Below, piece by piece: positions 40,700 through 52,298 of a DNA stretch of 64,000 nucleotides. How positions within the stretch are numbered: the first letter of the stretch is position 1; each line of letters begins with the position of its first letter. Source of the DNA: Nitrosomonadales bacterium (GTDB lineage: Bacteria; Pseudomonadota; Gammaproteobacteria; Burkholderiales; Gallionellaceae); the NCBI GenBank assembly GCA_016218415.1, contig JACRED010000024.1, positions 1-64,000 of the forward strand, given 5' to 3'. The position numbers were made by a program, and so were the translations under genes. The notes under the pieces are model-generated. The model was not told the DNA's origin. It worked only from the letters and a program-made list of their open reading frames with translations, and did not search any database.

Positions 40700-40830
40700 A
40701 ATCTTCCCCCACCCTGTTTAATCCGGCATATTCAAGTCTGTTGCAATCATACCTTCACATGCTAGACTTGTCCGTATATTCGCTCGGGTTTGATTCTAAC
40801 CAAAATTCTTCAACCAATGGGAATATCGCC

Positions 40831-41298
40831 ATGAAAGAATTTCTGCTGATTTTTTTAATGCTGGCCAGCACCGGGGCCTACGCCGCGCTGACCAAATGGG
40901 TCGATGCCGACGGCCGGGTGCATTACTCGGACCAGACACCTCCCGCCGACGCAAAAGCAAAGACGCTGCGCTCCACTTCCGGCAGTGCGGCTCCCGCAAG
41001 CCGGGATGACACGGGCACGCCACCTTCCGCACCGAAAACCATTGCGGAACGCGAGGCGGAATTAAGAAAAACACAACAGGAAAAAAAGGCCGCCGCCGAA
41101 AAGGCCGCCCAGGAACAGGCTAATGCGGATGCGCTCAAGGCCAACTGCGCCACCGCCCAGAAAAACCTGCGGGTCTTGCAGGAAGGGATACGCATGGTGG
41201 ATGTCGATGCCAACGGCGAACGCAGCTACATGGACGATGAGCAGCGCAAGGAACACATCGCGAAGTCCCAGCAGGATATCAGCCGCTATTGCAAATAA
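40831..41298 (+). CDS. DUF4124-containing protein
   Basis: Signal peptide then ALTKWVDADGRVHYSDQTPPADAKAK. Confidence 0.88.
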   Translation: MKEFLLIFLMLASTGAYAALTKWVDADGRVHYSDQTPPADAKAKTLRSTSGSAAPASRDDTGTPPSAPKTIAEREAELRKTQQEKKAAAEKAAQEQANADALKANCATAQKNLRVLQEGIRMVDVDANGERSYMDDEQRKEHIAKSQQDISRYCK

Positions 41299-41355
41299 GC
41301 CCCCGCAAGCCGGCTGCCAGCCTGTTTGCGCTGCGTCAGGCCGGCCGCCACCCCG

Positions 41356-42753
41356 TCATTTTTCGTCCAGCCTGATCGCGACATACAGTGCGTTGTCGCC
41401 CCGTCTCACCAATAGCGCGACATTCCTCCCCTTGGCTACCTGCTTGAGGATTTCGTTGAATTGCGCCAACGAACGGATCTGCGTGTTGCCGATCTTGACC
41501 AGCACATCGCCCTGATGCAAACCGGCGGTACGCGCGCCAGTACCTTTGACATCTTCCACCAGCAACCCGCCGCTCAGCTGCAATTCCTGCAACTGCTCCT
41601 TGCTCAGCTCGCTGACGGCAATACCCAAACGGGATATCGTTTCGGACTCGTCATCCGCCTGTTTTCCGGAAGCGGCACTCGCCAGCTTGCCGTCCTCGGG
41701 CATCTCGGCAACCGCTACCGTGACCAGTTTGGACTCGCCCTTGCGCCACAATTCGACGCTCACCTTGCTGCCGGGCCGGGTCGCCGCGACGATGCGCGGC
41801 AAATCACCCGAATTTTCGACCGGCTTGCCGTCGAACTTGAGGATCACATCGCTCGCCTCAATGCCCGCTTTGTCCGCCGGTGCATTCTTTTCGACGCTGC
41901 TGATCAGCGCGCCATTCGGCTTGCTCAGGCCGAACGATTCGGCCAGCTCGCGGGTCAGCTCCTGGATCGTCACGCCTATCCGGCCCCGCGTAACCTTGCC
42001 GCTGCTGCGCAATTGCTCGGTCACCTGCGTCGCCACATCAATCGGGATCGCGAACGACAGGCCCATCGAGCCGCCGGAACGGGTGTAAATCTGCGAATTG
42101 ATGCCGACCACCTCCCCGTTCATGTTGAACAACGGTCCGCCGGAGTTACCAGGATTGATCGCCACATCGGTCTGGATGAACGGGACGAAATTATCCTGCG
42201 GCAACGAACGCCCCTTGGCGCTGACGATGCCGGCGGTGACGCTGCTGTCAAAACCGAACGGCGAGCCGATCGCGATCACCCATTCGCCCACTCTCAGCTT
42301 GCCGGGGTCCCCCATCGTCAGAGTCGGCAGGCTGCTAGCTTCGATTTTCAGCAGAGCCACGTCGGTGCGTTTATCGGCTCCGATGATTTTGGCCTGGAAC
42401 TCACGCTTGTCGGTCAGGCGCACAGTGATTTTTTCCGCCCTGTCCACCACATGGGCGTTGGTCATGATGTAGCCGTCCGCGCTGATGATAAAGCCGGAAC
42501 CCAGCGATTGCGCTTCCTGCTCGCGCGGCATCTGCGGCGCAAAGCGGCGGAAAAACTCGTAGAACGGATCACCTTCGGGAATCGCGGGGAAACCCGGCGT
42601 ATTGCGTATGACTTGCGTGGTGCTGATATTGACTACCGCAGCACCATGTTTTTCCACCAGATCGGCGAAGTTCGGCAATTCTCTGGGCTGAGCCGATGCG
42701 CCACAAATCATCCCGAAAGCCAGAACGAATATTCCCGTCAATTTTCTCAGCAT
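41356..42753 (-). CDS. degQ: Do-family serine endopeptidase (DegQ/MucD)
   Basis: TNAHVVDRAEKITVRL, DVAINPGNSGGPLFNMNGEVVGINSQIY plus PDZ regions. Confidence 0.93.
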   Translation of the reverse strand: MLRKLTGIFVLAFGMICGASAQPRELPNFADLVEKHGAAVVNISTTQVIRNTPGFPAIPEGDPFYEFFRRFAPQMPREQEAQSLGSGFIISADGYIMTNAHVVDRAEKITVRLTDKREFQAKIIGADKRTDVALLKIEASSLPTLTMGDPGKLRVGEWVIAIGSPFGFDSSVTAGIVSAKGRSLPQDNFVPFIQTDVAINPGNSGGPLFNMNGEVVGINSQIYTRSGGSMGLSFAIPIDVATQVTEQLRSSGKVTRGRIGVTIQELTRELAESFGLSKPNGALISSVEKNAPADKAGIEASDVILKFDGKPVENSGDLPRIVAATRPGSKVSVELWRKGESKLVTVAVAEMPEDGKLASAASGKQADDESETISRLGIAVSELSKEQLQELQLSGGLLVEDVKGTGARTAGLHQGDVLVKIGNTQIRSLAQFNEILKQVAKGRNVALLVRRGDNALYVAIRLDEK

Positions 42754-42837
42754 GCATGTCTCCTCATCACACAAAAACACCAATCGCTCACTCTGCGGGC
42801 AACATTCCCGCGTCCACAAAAGCCACTTGAACCATCC

Positions 42838-43290
42838 CTACTCTTCGCGCCATTGCCGTACGATATAAGGTCTGGAACCGCCCCCGCCCTGATGCGAAGA
42901 AATCCACCTGGCAATAACAAACCCGGCGACCAGCCCGCTCAAGGCGCCCACTGCAGCGTAAGCGTCGTTTTGCGCGGGTTGCTCCGCCCAAATATTGCCG
43001 ATCGCCGCCCCGATGACCAGCAGCAGCAACGGCAATGCATAAACCAGACTGATACCGCGCAACACGGCGCCTTCGGCAACCGTCACGATAACTTCATCGC
43101 CGACGCCGGCTTTGATTGGATTGTCCACCTGGAATTGGCGCGGTTTGGCGCAAAACAACTGGGACAGTTTGCCTGCCCCGCACCCTTTGCCGTTGCATTG
43201 CCCGCAACCATTGGCCTGATCGGCCTGAACCAGAGCGGTATCCTGCCCATTAACCCGGATGACCACGGCACGCGTCTCCAGCATGTTCAT
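42838..43290 (-). CDS. rseC: RseC-family SoxR-reducing system protein
   Basis: CGQCNGKGCGAGKLSQ and two TM helices in rpoE operon context. Confidence 0.85.
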   Translation of the reverse strand: MNMLETRAVVIRVNGQDTALVQADQANGCGQCNGKGCGAGKLSQLFCAKPRQFQVDNPIKAGVGDEVIVTVAEGAVLRGISLVYALPLLLLVIGAAIGNIWAEQPAQNDAYAAVGALSGLVAGFVIARWISSHQGGGGSRPYIVRQWREE

Positions 43291-44270
43291 TGACCGTTAT
43301 GGCGTATCGAGTCGAGCACCCGCATCACCGTATGCGGCGGCACTTCCCCGACCACGGTAAACAAATGTTTGCCCACGACCTTGTGGTACAGATTCATCGC
43401 ACCCCGGCTGGACAAACCCTCCACATCATCTTCATCCCCGTCATCCGACTCGATGAAAATGGAAATCGCGCTCAATCCGTCGGAATACACCATTTGAATC
43501 ACAGGCGCATGATTGCCGTGCATGGGGCGCTGAATCTCCATGGTTTTTGCGAAGCCTGCGGGCAATGCATCCGCCACCCAACCGCTATTTGTCGGAGATC
43601 CCCTTCTGGCAGTGTCATGTTGTTTATGAAAATCCCGACCGTGAAAACCGGCTACAACCCCCTGCCTGACCCAGGAGCGGTCTATTTTTCCGCCGATTTG
43701 CAGTTGGGTGAAGGCATATTGTTCGACCAGCTGATTTTTGCTACCCAGCACAGCTGCCTTCAACAACAGCCCCGAATCGGTATGCACCCATATTTTGTGC
43801 GTATACCTCAAGCCGTCCCTGGGCTGAAACAATATCGCCTGAGCGTCATATCCGGCTATCCTCTCCGTGCCCAGCAGTTTGGCCTGATAATTCGCGCTCA
43901 GGGCAGCCAGTTGCTCCGGCAACAGCGACGGAAACTTGCCTATCCCCTGCGGACTCTCCACCTGCGGCAACTCTTCGCCGTGATGGCCCAACACCCGCCC
44001 GTGATGACGGACGATTTCCCGCTTGGGCCCGTCCAGGCTCTCCAGCCGCTCGTTTTCGCCGTCCCCGTCGACCACGTGCGTGATGCGCGACGTTTCAACA
44101 TGGTTGTCATACTGGTAGACAAACACCCCGCTGTAATCGGTTTGATGCTCGGCAAAAATGACCACCTTGAGCCAGTCGAACCCTTCACCGCCCTCTCCGC
44201 CGTGAACGTTGGCAGAAACCAGCAGCGAAGCGCCCAGCAGCATTCTGCAAACCGCAACATACAGCTTCAT
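43287..44270 (-). CDS. rseB: sigma-E regulator RseB/MucB
   Basis: Position in rpoE-rseA-rseB-rseC order; LolA-like body. Confidence 0.85.
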   Translation of the reverse strand: MKLYVAVCRMLLGASLLVSANVHGGEGGEGFDWLKVVIFAEHQTDYSGVFVYQYDNHVETSRITHVVDGDGENERLESLDGPKREIVRHHGRVLGHHGEELPQVESPQGIGKFPSLLPEQLAALSANYQAKLLGTERIAGYDAQAILFQPRDGLRYTHKIWVHTDSGLLLKAAVLGSKNQLVEQYAFTQLQIGGKIDRSWVRQGVVAGFHGRDFHKQHDTARRGSPTNSGWVADALPAGFAKTMEIQRPMHGNHAPVIQMVYSDGLSAISIFIESDDGDEDDVEGLSSRGAMNLYHKVVGKHLFTVVGEVPPHTVMRVLDSIRHNGQ

Positions 44271-44272
44271 CG

Positions 44273-44803
44273 CTATTTTTTCCCGGTGCTGTTTCTCATC
44301 TGGATTTCTTCGGTTTCATAAGAAACCGTGCGGATATAGTAGGCGCCGCCGCTCATATCCGTGCTGGGAGAAAATTCCTGGTGCGCCATCAGATAGTCGT
44401 TGGACTTGGCCTGGAATTGCGCCTTCACCGGACGCATCGCGTTTTGTTGCATGGCCAGCTGCGGTGCCGCCTCCGGGCCTATTTGCAGCGACATCCATGC
44501 CACCACCCCGATCGCCGACAGCGAGGCCGCTGCCGACAGCGCAAACGCCCGCATTTTCTGCTTTGCCATACGACCGTGCGGCGCGAATACGGTAGGCTCA
44601 TCCTGCATACGCTCGCGCACCTTGGCGCTCAGGTCGCAATGTATATGGTCGGGCTGCCGCAACACATCGCCGATCAAATGATATGCCGCCCAATTCTTGC
44701 GTGCCGCGGGGTCCTGTTTAAGCCGGTCAAGCAACGACTCCACCTCGTCCTCAAACAATTCGCCATCCATTAATACCGAAATTTCCTGTTTCATACCTAC
44801 CAC
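44273..44803 (-). CDS. rseA: anti-sigma-E factor RseA
   Basis: MKQEISVLMDGELFEDEVESLLDRLKQDP. Confidence 0.9.
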   Translation of the reverse strand: MVGMKQEISVLMDGELFEDEVESLLDRLKQDPAARKNWAAYHLIGDVLRQPDHIHCDLSAKVRERMQDEPTVFAPHGRMAKQKMRAFALSAAASLSAIGVVAWMSLQIGPEAAPQLAMQQNAMRPVKAQFQAKSNDYLMAHQEFSPSTDMSGGAYYIRTVSYETEEIQMRNSTGKK

Positions 44804-45411
44804 CTTTTACCTTTACTGGTTTCCAACAACGGTCGCAGGTTCTCTGCGACCGCTTCTCGAGCCCTGAAAATTCTCGACCGTACCGTGCCGACCGGACAAT
44901 TCATTACACTGGCAATCTCTTCGTAACTCAAACCTTCGATTTCCCGCAGCGTCAGCGCGCTGCGCAAGTCCTCCGGCAATTGCTGCAAGGAAGCTTGCAC
45001 TACACCGACAACCTGTTTACTCATAAGTTCATTTTCAGGCGTGTCGACCTCGCGCAGCAGCCCGGCGTCCTCGAACGACTCCGCCTCGTCGGCATCAAAC
45101 GGGGTGCTGGTCGGCGCGCGGCGCTTGTTCGACAGGAGGTGGTTTTTTGCCGTATTGATGCCGATGCGGTACAGCCAAGTATAAAACGCGCTCTCGCCGC
45201 GGAAACCCGGCAAAGCCCGGTACGCCTTGATGAACGCCTCCTGCGTAACGTCCTCGGCCTCCGCAGCATCCCGCACAAAGCGGGAAATAAGCCGGCCCAG
45301 CTTGCGCTGGTATTTGGACACCAGCAAATCGAAGGCGTGCTTGTCGCCGCGCTGAACGCGCTCCACCAACTGCTGATCGACTTCCCTGTCCGTCATCCCT
45401 GAATGTTCCAA
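44797..45411 (-). CDS. rpoE: RNA polymerase sigma factor RpoE
   Basis: [46 protein letters not shown]. Confidence 0.95.
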   Translation of the reverse strand: MEHSGMTDREVDQQLVERVQRGDKHAFDLLVSKYQRKLGRLISRFVRDAAEAEDVTQEAFIKAYRALPGFRGESAFYTWLYRIGINTAKNHLLSNKRRAPTSTPFDADEAESFEDAGLLREVDTPENELMSKQVVGVVQASLQQLPEDLRSALTLREIEGLSYEEIASVMNCPVGTVRSRIFRAREAVAENLRPLLETSKGKRW

Positions 45412-45562
45412 TTTTTATAGCGGCCGCCTGATGCACCAAAGGCTCAAGTATAACCGCTCCACCCCCTCCTCGTCAGGGAGTGGTAAGTTGCGAATGGAAA
45501 ATATTCCCCGCTCCCCACTCCCTGCTATAGTTCCGTCCCGACCATGCACACGGTACTTTGAA

Positions 45563-47167
45563 TTGTTGCAATTTGACACGCTGATCATCGGCAGCGGCCT
45601 TGCCGGGCTGACGCTGGCCCTCAAGTTGGCCGACCACCAGAAAGTGGGGCTGATTACCAAAAAGGCCCTGCTGGATGGCGCCAGCGATTGGGCACAGGGG
45701 GGTATCGCAGCCGTATTGTCCGATGGCGACTCGCTGGACGCGCACATTCAGGACACCCTCACCGCAGGAGCCGGCCTTTGCGATATGGCTGCCACGCGCT
45801 ATGCCGTCGAACACGGCAAGGCATCTATCGACTGGCTGATCGCCCAGGGCGTTCCGTTTACCCGGGATGTATCCAATGAACTGGGTTATCACCTGACCCG
45901 CGAAGGGGGGCACAGCCGCCGCCGCATCATCCACGCCGCCGATGCGACCGGCCACGTGGTGCAGGAGACACTTTCCGCCCGCGTACTGAGACATCCGAAC
46001 ATCACCGTGCTGGAAAAGCACATGTCGGTCGACCTGATCACCGGCAAGAAGCTGGGCATTCCGGATAACCGCTGCTACGGCGCATACGCGCTGAACAATC
46101 TGAGCGACGAAGTCGTCACCATCGCCGCGCAAAACACCATACTGGCGACCGGCGGCAGCGGCAAGGTCTATCTCTACACCACCAACCCGGATACTGCAAC
46201 CGGGGATGGTATCGCGATGGCATGGCGCGCCGGTTGCCGCGTCGCCAACATGGAGTTCATCCAGTTCCATCCCACCTGCCTGTATCACCCGCACGCCAAG
46301 TCTTTTTTGATCAGCGAGGCGGTGCGCGGCGAGGGCGGCATCCTGAAACTGCCTGACGGAACCCGCTTCATGCCCGCCCACGACGAGCGCGCGGAACTCG
46401 CTCCGCGCGATGTCGTGGCCAGGGCGATCGATTTCGAAATGAAAAAACGCGGGCTGGATTGCGTGTACCTGGATATCTCGCATCAGTCGGTCGAGTTTCT
46501 GCAGGAACATTTTCCGACCATCTATGCGCGCTGCCTCAGCCTGGGCATCAACATCAGCAAGGAGCCGATCCCGGTCGTGCCTGCGGCACACTACACCTGC
46601 GGCGGCGTGGTCGCCGATCTGCATGCCCGCACCGACGTGGGAAATCTGTATGCGGTAGGCGAAACCGCCTACAGCGGCTTGCACGGGGCCAACAGGCTGG
46701 CCAGCAACTCGCTGCTGGAATGCCTGGTATTCGCGGATGCTGCCGTGCGTGATATTCTGGGCAAGCCGCGCCAGGCCATGCCCACCCTGCCCGGATGGGA
46801 CGAGAGCCGCGTGACCGATGCCGACGAACAGATCGTCATCTCGCACAACTGGGCCGAGTTACGCCATTTCATGTGGGATTATGTCGGCATCGTGCGCACC
46901 AACAAACGTCTGCAACGCGCCGAGCATCGCATCCAGTTGCTGCAGGATGAGATCAACGAATACTACAGCAACTTCCATATCAGTTCGGATCTGCTGGAGC
47001 TGCGCAATCTGGTACTGAACGCGGAATTGATCGTAAAAAGCGCACTGTCCCGGCACGAGAGTCGCGGCCTGCATTTCAGCAAGGACTACCCGGAGACACT
47101 GGCGAATCCGCAACCGACGATACTGTCTCCGGGCTATAACCAATCACTTGGCAGCTTGCTGCCTTAG
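45563..47167 (+). CDS. nadB: L-aspartate oxidase
   Basis: [57 protein letters not shown] start assumed. Confidence 0.93.
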   Translation: MLQFDTLIIGSGLAGLTLALKLADHQKVGLITKKALLDGASDWAQGGIAAVLSDGDSLDAHIQDTLTAGAGLCDMAATRYAVEHGKASIDWLIAQGVPFTRDVSNELGYHLTREGGHSRRRIIHAADATGHVVQETLSARVLRHPNITVLEKHMSVDLITGKKLGIPDNRCYGAYALNNLSDEVVTIAAQNTILATGGSGKVYLYTTNPDTATGDGIAMAWRAGCRVANMEFIQFHPTCLYHPHAKSFLISEAVRGEGGILKLPDGTRFMPAHDERAELAPRDVVARAIDFEMKKRGLDCVYLDISHQSVEFLQEHFPTIYARCLSLGINISKEPIPVVPAAHYTCGGVVADLHARTDVGNLYAVGETAYSGLHGANRLASNSLLECLVFADAAVRDILGKPRQAMPTLPGWDESRVTDADEQIVISHNWAELRHFMWDYVGIVRTNKRLQRAEHRIQLLQDEINEYYSNFHISSDLLELRNLVLNAELIVKSALSRHESRGLHFSKDYPETLANPQPTILSPGYNQSLGSLLP

Positions 47168-47226
47168 TGAGATGGCTATAACCAGCCGCTTGGCCATCGT
47201 TCTTTGGTGGCTTAGCGGAATGGCTA
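47137..47226. repeat. two tandem hairpin repeat units (B1 47137..47178, B2 47179..47226)
   Basis: taaccaatcacttggcagcttgctgccttagtgagatggcta and taaccagccgcttggccatcgttctttggtggcttagcggaatggcta. Confidence 0.85.
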
Positions 47227-47247
47227 GTTGCTTCATCAGTAGTTACA

Positions 47248-47664
47248 TCAGGCGAACTTCAGACGAACGCACAGCTCGCGAAATTCGTCCCCATTCAGCG
47301 CATCGGGAAAGACAGCCCGGGAAACCGCCCGGCGATGACCGTCCGGTGTGATGCGCAGCACAACAAAACAGGGGCAGACGACGGTCATTTTTTCGACCTG
47401 TCCCGCGAAATGCCGTCCGTCACGGGTGGTGATTGACACCCCGCCACCATCCAGCGTAATCCCGGCCCATGAATCCGGGAGCAGCCGCCAAGAATCCCGC
47501 GCCAGATGGTAAAGCAGGCTGGCCAGAATCAGCGCTAACACCGCCGCTTTAACGACAACGGGGATGGCTGTCGCAGATACCGAGATTGCAGCGACCGAAT
47601 GCAGCACGAGCAGTACCATGGCAAAGCGCGGAGACGACACTATCGCCATATCCAGGGTAGCCAT
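47248..47664 (-). CDS. YgfX-like membrane protein
   Basis: Two TM helices and RDSWRLLPDSWAGITLDGGGVSITTRDG, adjacent to nadB. Confidence 0.65.
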   Translation of the reverse strand: MATLDMAIVSSPRFAMVLLVLHSVAAISVSATAIPVVVKAAVLALILASLLYHLARDSWRLLPDSWAGITLDGGGVSITTRDGRHFAGQVEKMTVVCPCFVVLRITPDGHRRAVSRAVFPDALNGDEFRELCVRLKFA

Positions 47665-47684
47665 GCCCGTTCAGGGAAGAAAAA

Positions 47685-48902
47685 TCAGAACACGAATATC
47701 GCGGCGATGCCCAACAGCACGGCCGCGACAAGGGCAACCAGCAACAGATTGCCGCCCCCCGCGGGGGAAGTCTCCGGCCGAATCGGCCGCGCAGCGGGAC
47801 GTGCGGTCCTGCTGTCCTGACCCGCCAGCCTGATCTCCTCGGCGCTCGGGCGCGGCATGTTGAACGTTTTGGACAGCTCGTCAACATCCTCGCTGGAAGC
47901 CGTCAAGGCAGCCAAACGCATCGTTGCGGCGGCAGAATCGAAAGCCTGCGACAGGCCCATTGTTGACGTCGAGTCCTCATCATCTCCCGCGCCCAGGCGC
48001 CCGGCAACATCGATCGCATCGGGCAATTTCTTCTCCATGCCCGCAAGCGGTTTCGATATATCCAATTGCTTACCAGAACGGGGCAGCGTGTCCCGGCAGG
48101 CGCGCAAGTCATCCTTAAAATCCTTGGCATTCTGATAACGATCCTCCACCCCTTTGGCCAACGCTTTGGCCACGATGAAATTGATCATTTCCGGCACGGC
48201 CGGATTCAGCGTGCTGGGCGGCGGCGGTATCGCGTTCAGGGTCTGATACATGATGGCATTGACGTTTTCGCCCTTGAAAGGAGTTTGCCCGGTCAGCATT
48301 TCGTAGAGCATCACCCCCAGCGAAAATATATCCGAGCGCTGATCGATCGACTTGCCCATCACCTGCTCGGGCGACATGTACTTCGGCGAACCCAGCACCA
48401 TGCCGGTCTGGGTGCGCACCGACGAGGACGCCATGCGCGCGATGCCGAAGTCGGTGATTTTCACGTGCCCGTCGCGTATCACCATGATATTCGACGGTTT
48501 GACATCGCGGTGCACGACATCATGCTCGTGCGCGTAAGCCAGGCCCTGGGCTACCTGGGCAACGATATCCAGCACCAGATCGACCGGCAGCAATCCGCTC
48601 TCGTTCATGATGTCGCGCAACTCGCGACCCTGCAGGAATTCCATCGCGATATAAGCGACATCCCCGCTCCTGCCCACATCATAGATGGTCACGATGTTCG
48701 GATGGTTCAGGCGCCCGGCCGCCTTGGCTTCCTGATAGAAACGTTCCTCGTATTCCTCTTTCTCATCGAGTGCAAGACCGAGATTGATGGTCTTGATCGC
48801 AACCACGCGGTCGATCAGTGGATCCTTGGCCTTATAGACGACGCCCATGGCGCCCTGGCCAAGCTCGCCCAGCACCTCATAGCGCCCCAGCTGGCTAATC
48901 AT
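47685..48902 (-). CDS. serine/threonine protein kinase
   Basis: GELGQGAMGVVYKAKD, VVHRDVKPSNIMVIRDGHVKITDFGIAR; C-terminal TM. Confidence 0.95.
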   Translation of the reverse strand: MISQLGRYEVLGELGQGAMGVVYKAKDPLIDRVVAIKTINLGLALDEKEEYEERFYQEAKAAGRLNHPNIVTIYDVGRSGDVAYIAMEFLQGRELRDIMNESGLLPVDLVLDIVAQVAQGLAYAHEHDVVHRDVKPSNIMVIRDGHVKITDFGIARMASSSVRTQTGMVLGSPKYMSPEQVMGKSIDQRSDIFSLGVMLYEMLTGQTPFKGENVNAIMYQTLNAIPPPPSTLNPAVPEMINFIVAKALAKGVEDRYQNAKDFKDDLRACRDTLPRSGKQLDISKPLAGMEKKLPDAIDVAGRLGAGDDEDSTSTMGLSQAFDSAAATMRLAALTASSEDVDELSKTFNMPRPSAEEIRLAGQDSRTARPAARPIRPETSPAGGGNLLLVALVAAVLLGIAAIFVF

Positions 48903-48963
48903 GCCTTCCACCCCGACAGGTCTGCATCACGATGTCCATCCATATCCGTTTGGCAACTGTCCA

Positions 48964-50286
48964 TTACTGGCAAAAATTCGGCCTGACGTCGACTGTCTTG
49001 CCAGCGCCCAGTATGACATTCTGCGAATAGATGCCGCCGCTGGTATGGCTCACGATCACCGTATGCGCACCGGGCGGCATGACAATGGCCAACGACCTGG
49101 AAGTGATACTGCCCTTGCGCACCCCATCGACAAACACCTCCGTCCCGGCCGTGCAATAGACCGAAATACGCGCCTCGGTGCCACCATTCGTGGACTCGGC
49201 CGCCGGTTTATTGACAACTTTCTCCTGGACTTTCGGTTCCTGTTGTACCTCTATCGGCTGATCCTTGGGTTTGGGTTTCTCTCTGAATTTGTCCTTTTGC
49301 TTGTCCTGCATGCTGTCTTTGGGCTTCGCGCCTTGCGTCGCTTTCCCTGCCTCAGGCTGTTCTGCCGCCGCAGGCTTGGATACGGCCTCATCCTTTTTGC
49401 TGATAGCCGAATCCGCAAGCGGCGCCACCGGAGCCGCCACAGGCTGCCTCTTCTCCACCTGCGGCACGACGCCCGGCTTGGCGGGAACCTGATCATGGCT
49501 CACCAGCTTCACCAGCAACACAACAACCAGCAATAAAGGCACGGCAATAATCCCGGTATACAGCACGCGCTGTCCGGCCTGCGCTTTTCTGTAACGATCC
49601 AGCCATTCCTTCAGCCGAGTGTCCAGAAGCGCCAGGAAGGAATGCCAATCATCCTGGATTCGCTTCATTTTTCCGGAAAAAGAGCTTTCGGTGCTCCCGG
49701 CAACCACCGCCGGCTTGGTTCTGCTTTTCAGCGTCGTTTTATCGCCCGGATAACCTATCGCATATACCTCGTGTTCGCGCACATGCTTGTCGGTGCGCGA
49801 ACCCTGGTAGTGGAACATCCCCGCATACTGCGGGGAAAGGCGCGAAACCGCGTCGTAATAGGAGCGAGATACCAGAATCTGCGCGGCATCCGCAAAACCC
49901 ATGACGCGCTGGGCGACATTGATGCCGTCGCCGACGATGTTGGGCTGACCATTGATGTCCCGGACCAGGCGCACCGGGCCGAGGTTGATCCCCATACGCA
50001 CCAGCAAAGGGTGATCCACTTCGGGATCTTCATTGAGCAGGCTTTCGCGCAGGCTGAGCGCCGCCTTCAGTGCATCTTCCACATCGCCGAGGAAATTGAT
50101 GGCCGCGCCGTCACCGGTATCCAGGATGATACGGTCGGTCACGGGCACATCGCGTATGGCTTCGGAGAGATAACTATTGAACCTGTCTTTCAGAGAAATC
50201 TGGCCGGACACCGACTTCTTGGAATATTCGACGATATCCAAGAACAGTACGCTGCACATGATGGTCTTATTACTGCGCTCTTCCAT
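48964..50286 (-). CDS. class III nucleotide cyclase-domain protein with C-terminal PEGA-like region
   Basis: SVLFLDIVEYSKKS...DTGDGAAINFLGD...NIVGDGINVAQRVM; TM; VFVDGVRKGSI. Confidence 0.85.
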   Translation of the reverse strand: MEERSNKTIMCSVLFLDIVEYSKKSVSGQISLKDRFNSYLSEAIRDVPVTDRIILDTGDGAAINFLGDVEDALKAALSLRESLLNEDPEVDHPLLVRMGINLGPVRLVRDINGQPNIVGDGINVAQRVMGFADAAQILVSRSYYDAVSRLSPQYAGMFHYQGSRTDKHVREHEVYAIGYPGDKTTLKSRTKPAVVAGSTESSFSGKMKRIQDDWHSFLALLDTRLKEWLDRYRKAQAGQRVLYTGIIAVPLLLVVVLLVKLVSHDQVPAKPGVVPQVEKRQPVAAPVAPLADSAISKKDEAVSKPAAAEQPEAGKATQGAKPKDSMQDKQKDKFREKPKPKDQPIEVQQEPKVQEKVVNKPAAESTNGGTEARISVYCTAGTEVFVDGVRKGSITSRSLAIVMPPGAHTVIVSHTSGGIYSQNVILGAGKTVDVRPNFCQ

Positions 50287-50374
50287 TCAAATTTCCAATA
50301 TCCCGGCCAACGTCGTTATCTCAAGATGCATGGCCGCTTAACACGGCCGGTCGCCACTCAGATTCTAGTGGCTG

Positions 50375-51355
50375 TCAGCGTTTTACACCAGTTTTACTTT
50401 TTCCCCCGCCGGTCCGGCGGACACCTCGGGTACTCCTGTTCGCAGCCGCGCCGCGGTTTTCATTTTTTGCCGCCGGGGTACGCCCGGTTTTGCGCGGCAC
50501 TGGCGGAACAGGCTGCGCTTCCTGTTTGTCGGCGGTCAACCCGACCCAGTCCAGCACTTGCGCCACCTCTCCTTCGCCCAGCTCGGCAGTCATGCCGCGC
50601 TTCAGCTGTGGCGGGAGATTGATCAAACCAAAGCGCACGCGCATCAACCGGCTGACCGGCAGCCCCAGTGCATCGAATGTGCGACGCACCACCCGATTAC
50701 GGCCCTCCTTGAGCATCACACGATACCAGTGGTTGTAACCCTCGCCGCCCTCGTCTTCCAGCTTCTCGAACTTCACCGGACCGTCGTCAAGCTCGACGCC
50801 CTCTTTGAGCACACGGGTCATCTGCTCTTCGGTCATCTTGCCCTGTACACGCACCGCATATTCGCGCTCCACCTCGAAACGCGGATGCATCAGGCGATTT
50901 GCCAGCTCGCCGGAAGTGGTAAAGATCAACAGGCCGCTGGTATTGAAGTCCAGCCGACCGATCGCGGTCCATTTCTGCCCGCGCAACTTGGGCAACTTGT
51001 CGAATACGCTGGTTCGTTTCTCCGGGTCGTCGCGGCTGACGATCTCGCCCTCGGGCTTGTGGTACAGCAATATTCGCGCGGTGTCATCCCTTTCGCCCAC
51101 GCGTATGGTGCGCGGGCCCGCCTTCACCAGATCGCCTTCAACCACGCGCATGCCCAGCGTGGCCGACTCACCGTTCACATTGACGCGCCCGGCGGCGATC
51201 CATTCCTCCATCATGCGACGCGAACCGAAACCCGCTTGTGCCAGCACCTTTTGCAATTTTTCGCCGGGCAGTTTTTCATCGGCCAAGTTCTCGTCGTCCA
51301 GCATCCCATCACCGGACAATGCCTTGCCGGGAATCACCTTGTCTTTTTTGTTCAT
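50375..51355 (-). CDS. rluB: 23S rRNA pseudouridine synthase RluB-like
   Basis: S4 domain and [28 protein letters not shown]. Confidence 0.9.
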   Translation of the reverse strand: MNKKDKVIPGKALSGDGMLDDENLADEKLPGEKLQKVLAQAGFGSRRMMEEWIAAGRVNVNGESATLGMRVVEGDLVKAGPRTIRVGERDDTARILLYHKPEGEIVSRDDPEKRTSVFDKLPKLRGQKWTAIGRLDFNTSGLLIFTTSGELANRLMHPRFEVEREYAVRVQGKMTEEQMTRVLKEGVELDDGPVKFEKLEDEGGEGYNHWYRVMLKEGRNRVVRRTFDALGLPVSRLMRVRFGLINLPPQLKRGMTAELGEGEVAQVLDWVGLTADKQEAQPVPPVPRKTGRTPAAKNENRGAAANRSTRGVRRTGGGKSKTGVKR

Positions 51356-51966
51356 CCCATCACCTCGCGTCGTTCCAGCACCGCCTGTGCCAGCGTGCCG
51401 CTATCCACCTGCTCCAGTTCGCCGCCCACCGGCAAGCCGCGCGCGATGCGCGACACCCTGACACCCTGCGCCTGCAACAGCGTCGCCAGATAATGCGCCG
51501 TGGCATCGCCCTCCACGGTGAAATTGGTCGCCAGGATCACCTCGGCCAGCCTGCCTTCATGGGGCTGCTCCTGCACGCGCCTGACCAGCCGATCCAGATG
51601 CAGTTCCTTCGCGCCGATTCCGTCCAGCGGGGACAGCCGACCCATCAGCACGAAATACATGCCGCGATAACACTGCGTCTGCTCCATCATCAGCAGGTCG
51701 GCGGGCATTTCGACCACGCACAAAAGGCCCGCATCACGCTTCGGTGACGCGCATAAATCGCATATTTCGTGTTCGGAAAAATTATTGCATTTGCTGCAAT
51801 GCAGGATGTTGCTGACCGCCTGCTCCAGCGATTTTGCCAGATGCAGCGCACCGGCGCGGTCGCGCTGCAACAGGTGATAGGCCATGCGTTGCGCGGACTT
51901 CGGCCCCACGCCCGGGAGGCAGCGCAACGCGGCGATCAGGTCTTCAAGATGCGAGGGTGTCACCAT
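51352..51966 (-). CDS. recR: recombination protein RecR
   Basis: [34 protein letters not shown]. Confidence 0.96.
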   Translation of the reverse strand: MVTPSHLEDLIAALRCLPGVGPKSAQRMAYHLLQRDRAGALHLAKSLEQAVSNILHCSKCNNFSEHEICDLCASPKRDAGLLCVVEMPADLLMMEQTQCYRGMYFVLMGRLSPLDGIGAKELHLDRLVRRVQEQPHEGRLAEVILATNFTVEGDATAHYLATLLQAQGVRVSRIARGLPVGGELEQVDSGTLAQAVLERREVMG

Positions 51967-52286
51967 CAGAACGGCAACTTCATCCCCGGAGGCAATCCCG
52001 CGCTGAACACACTCATGCGCTGCTGCGTGGTTTCCTCGGCCTTTTTCATCGCGTCGTTCAGCGCCAGCACGATCAAGTCTTCCAGCATCTCCTTGTCATC
52101 GGACAGCACGCTGTCGTCCAGCGAAACCCGGCGCACTTCATGGCCGCAGGTCATAGTCACTTTGACCATGCCTGAACCTGCCTGACCTTCCACTTCCACG
52201 GTCGCCAGCTCCGCCTGCGCCTTCTGCATGTTCGCCTGCATCTGCTGCGCCTGCTTCATCAAACCGCCCAATCCGCCTTTCATCAT
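51966..52286 (-). CDS. ybaB: YbaB/EbfC nucleoid-associated protein
   Basis: [32 protein letters not shown] between dnaX and recR. Confidence 0.95.
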   Translation of the reverse strand: MMKGGLGGLMKQAQQMQANMQKAQAELATVEVEGQAGSGMVKVTMTCGHEVRRVSLDDSVLSDDKEMLEDLIVLALNDAMKKAEETTQQRMSVFSAGLPPGMKLPF

Positions 52287-52298
52287 TTCCGCTTTCTC

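Noticed and set aside
41461-43293. 610-aa plus-strand ORF opposite degQ/rseC
   Set aside because: Antisense to supported operon genes; low-complexity composition
45473-46846. 457-aa minus-strand ORF opposite nadB
   Set aside because: Shadow of nadB codons
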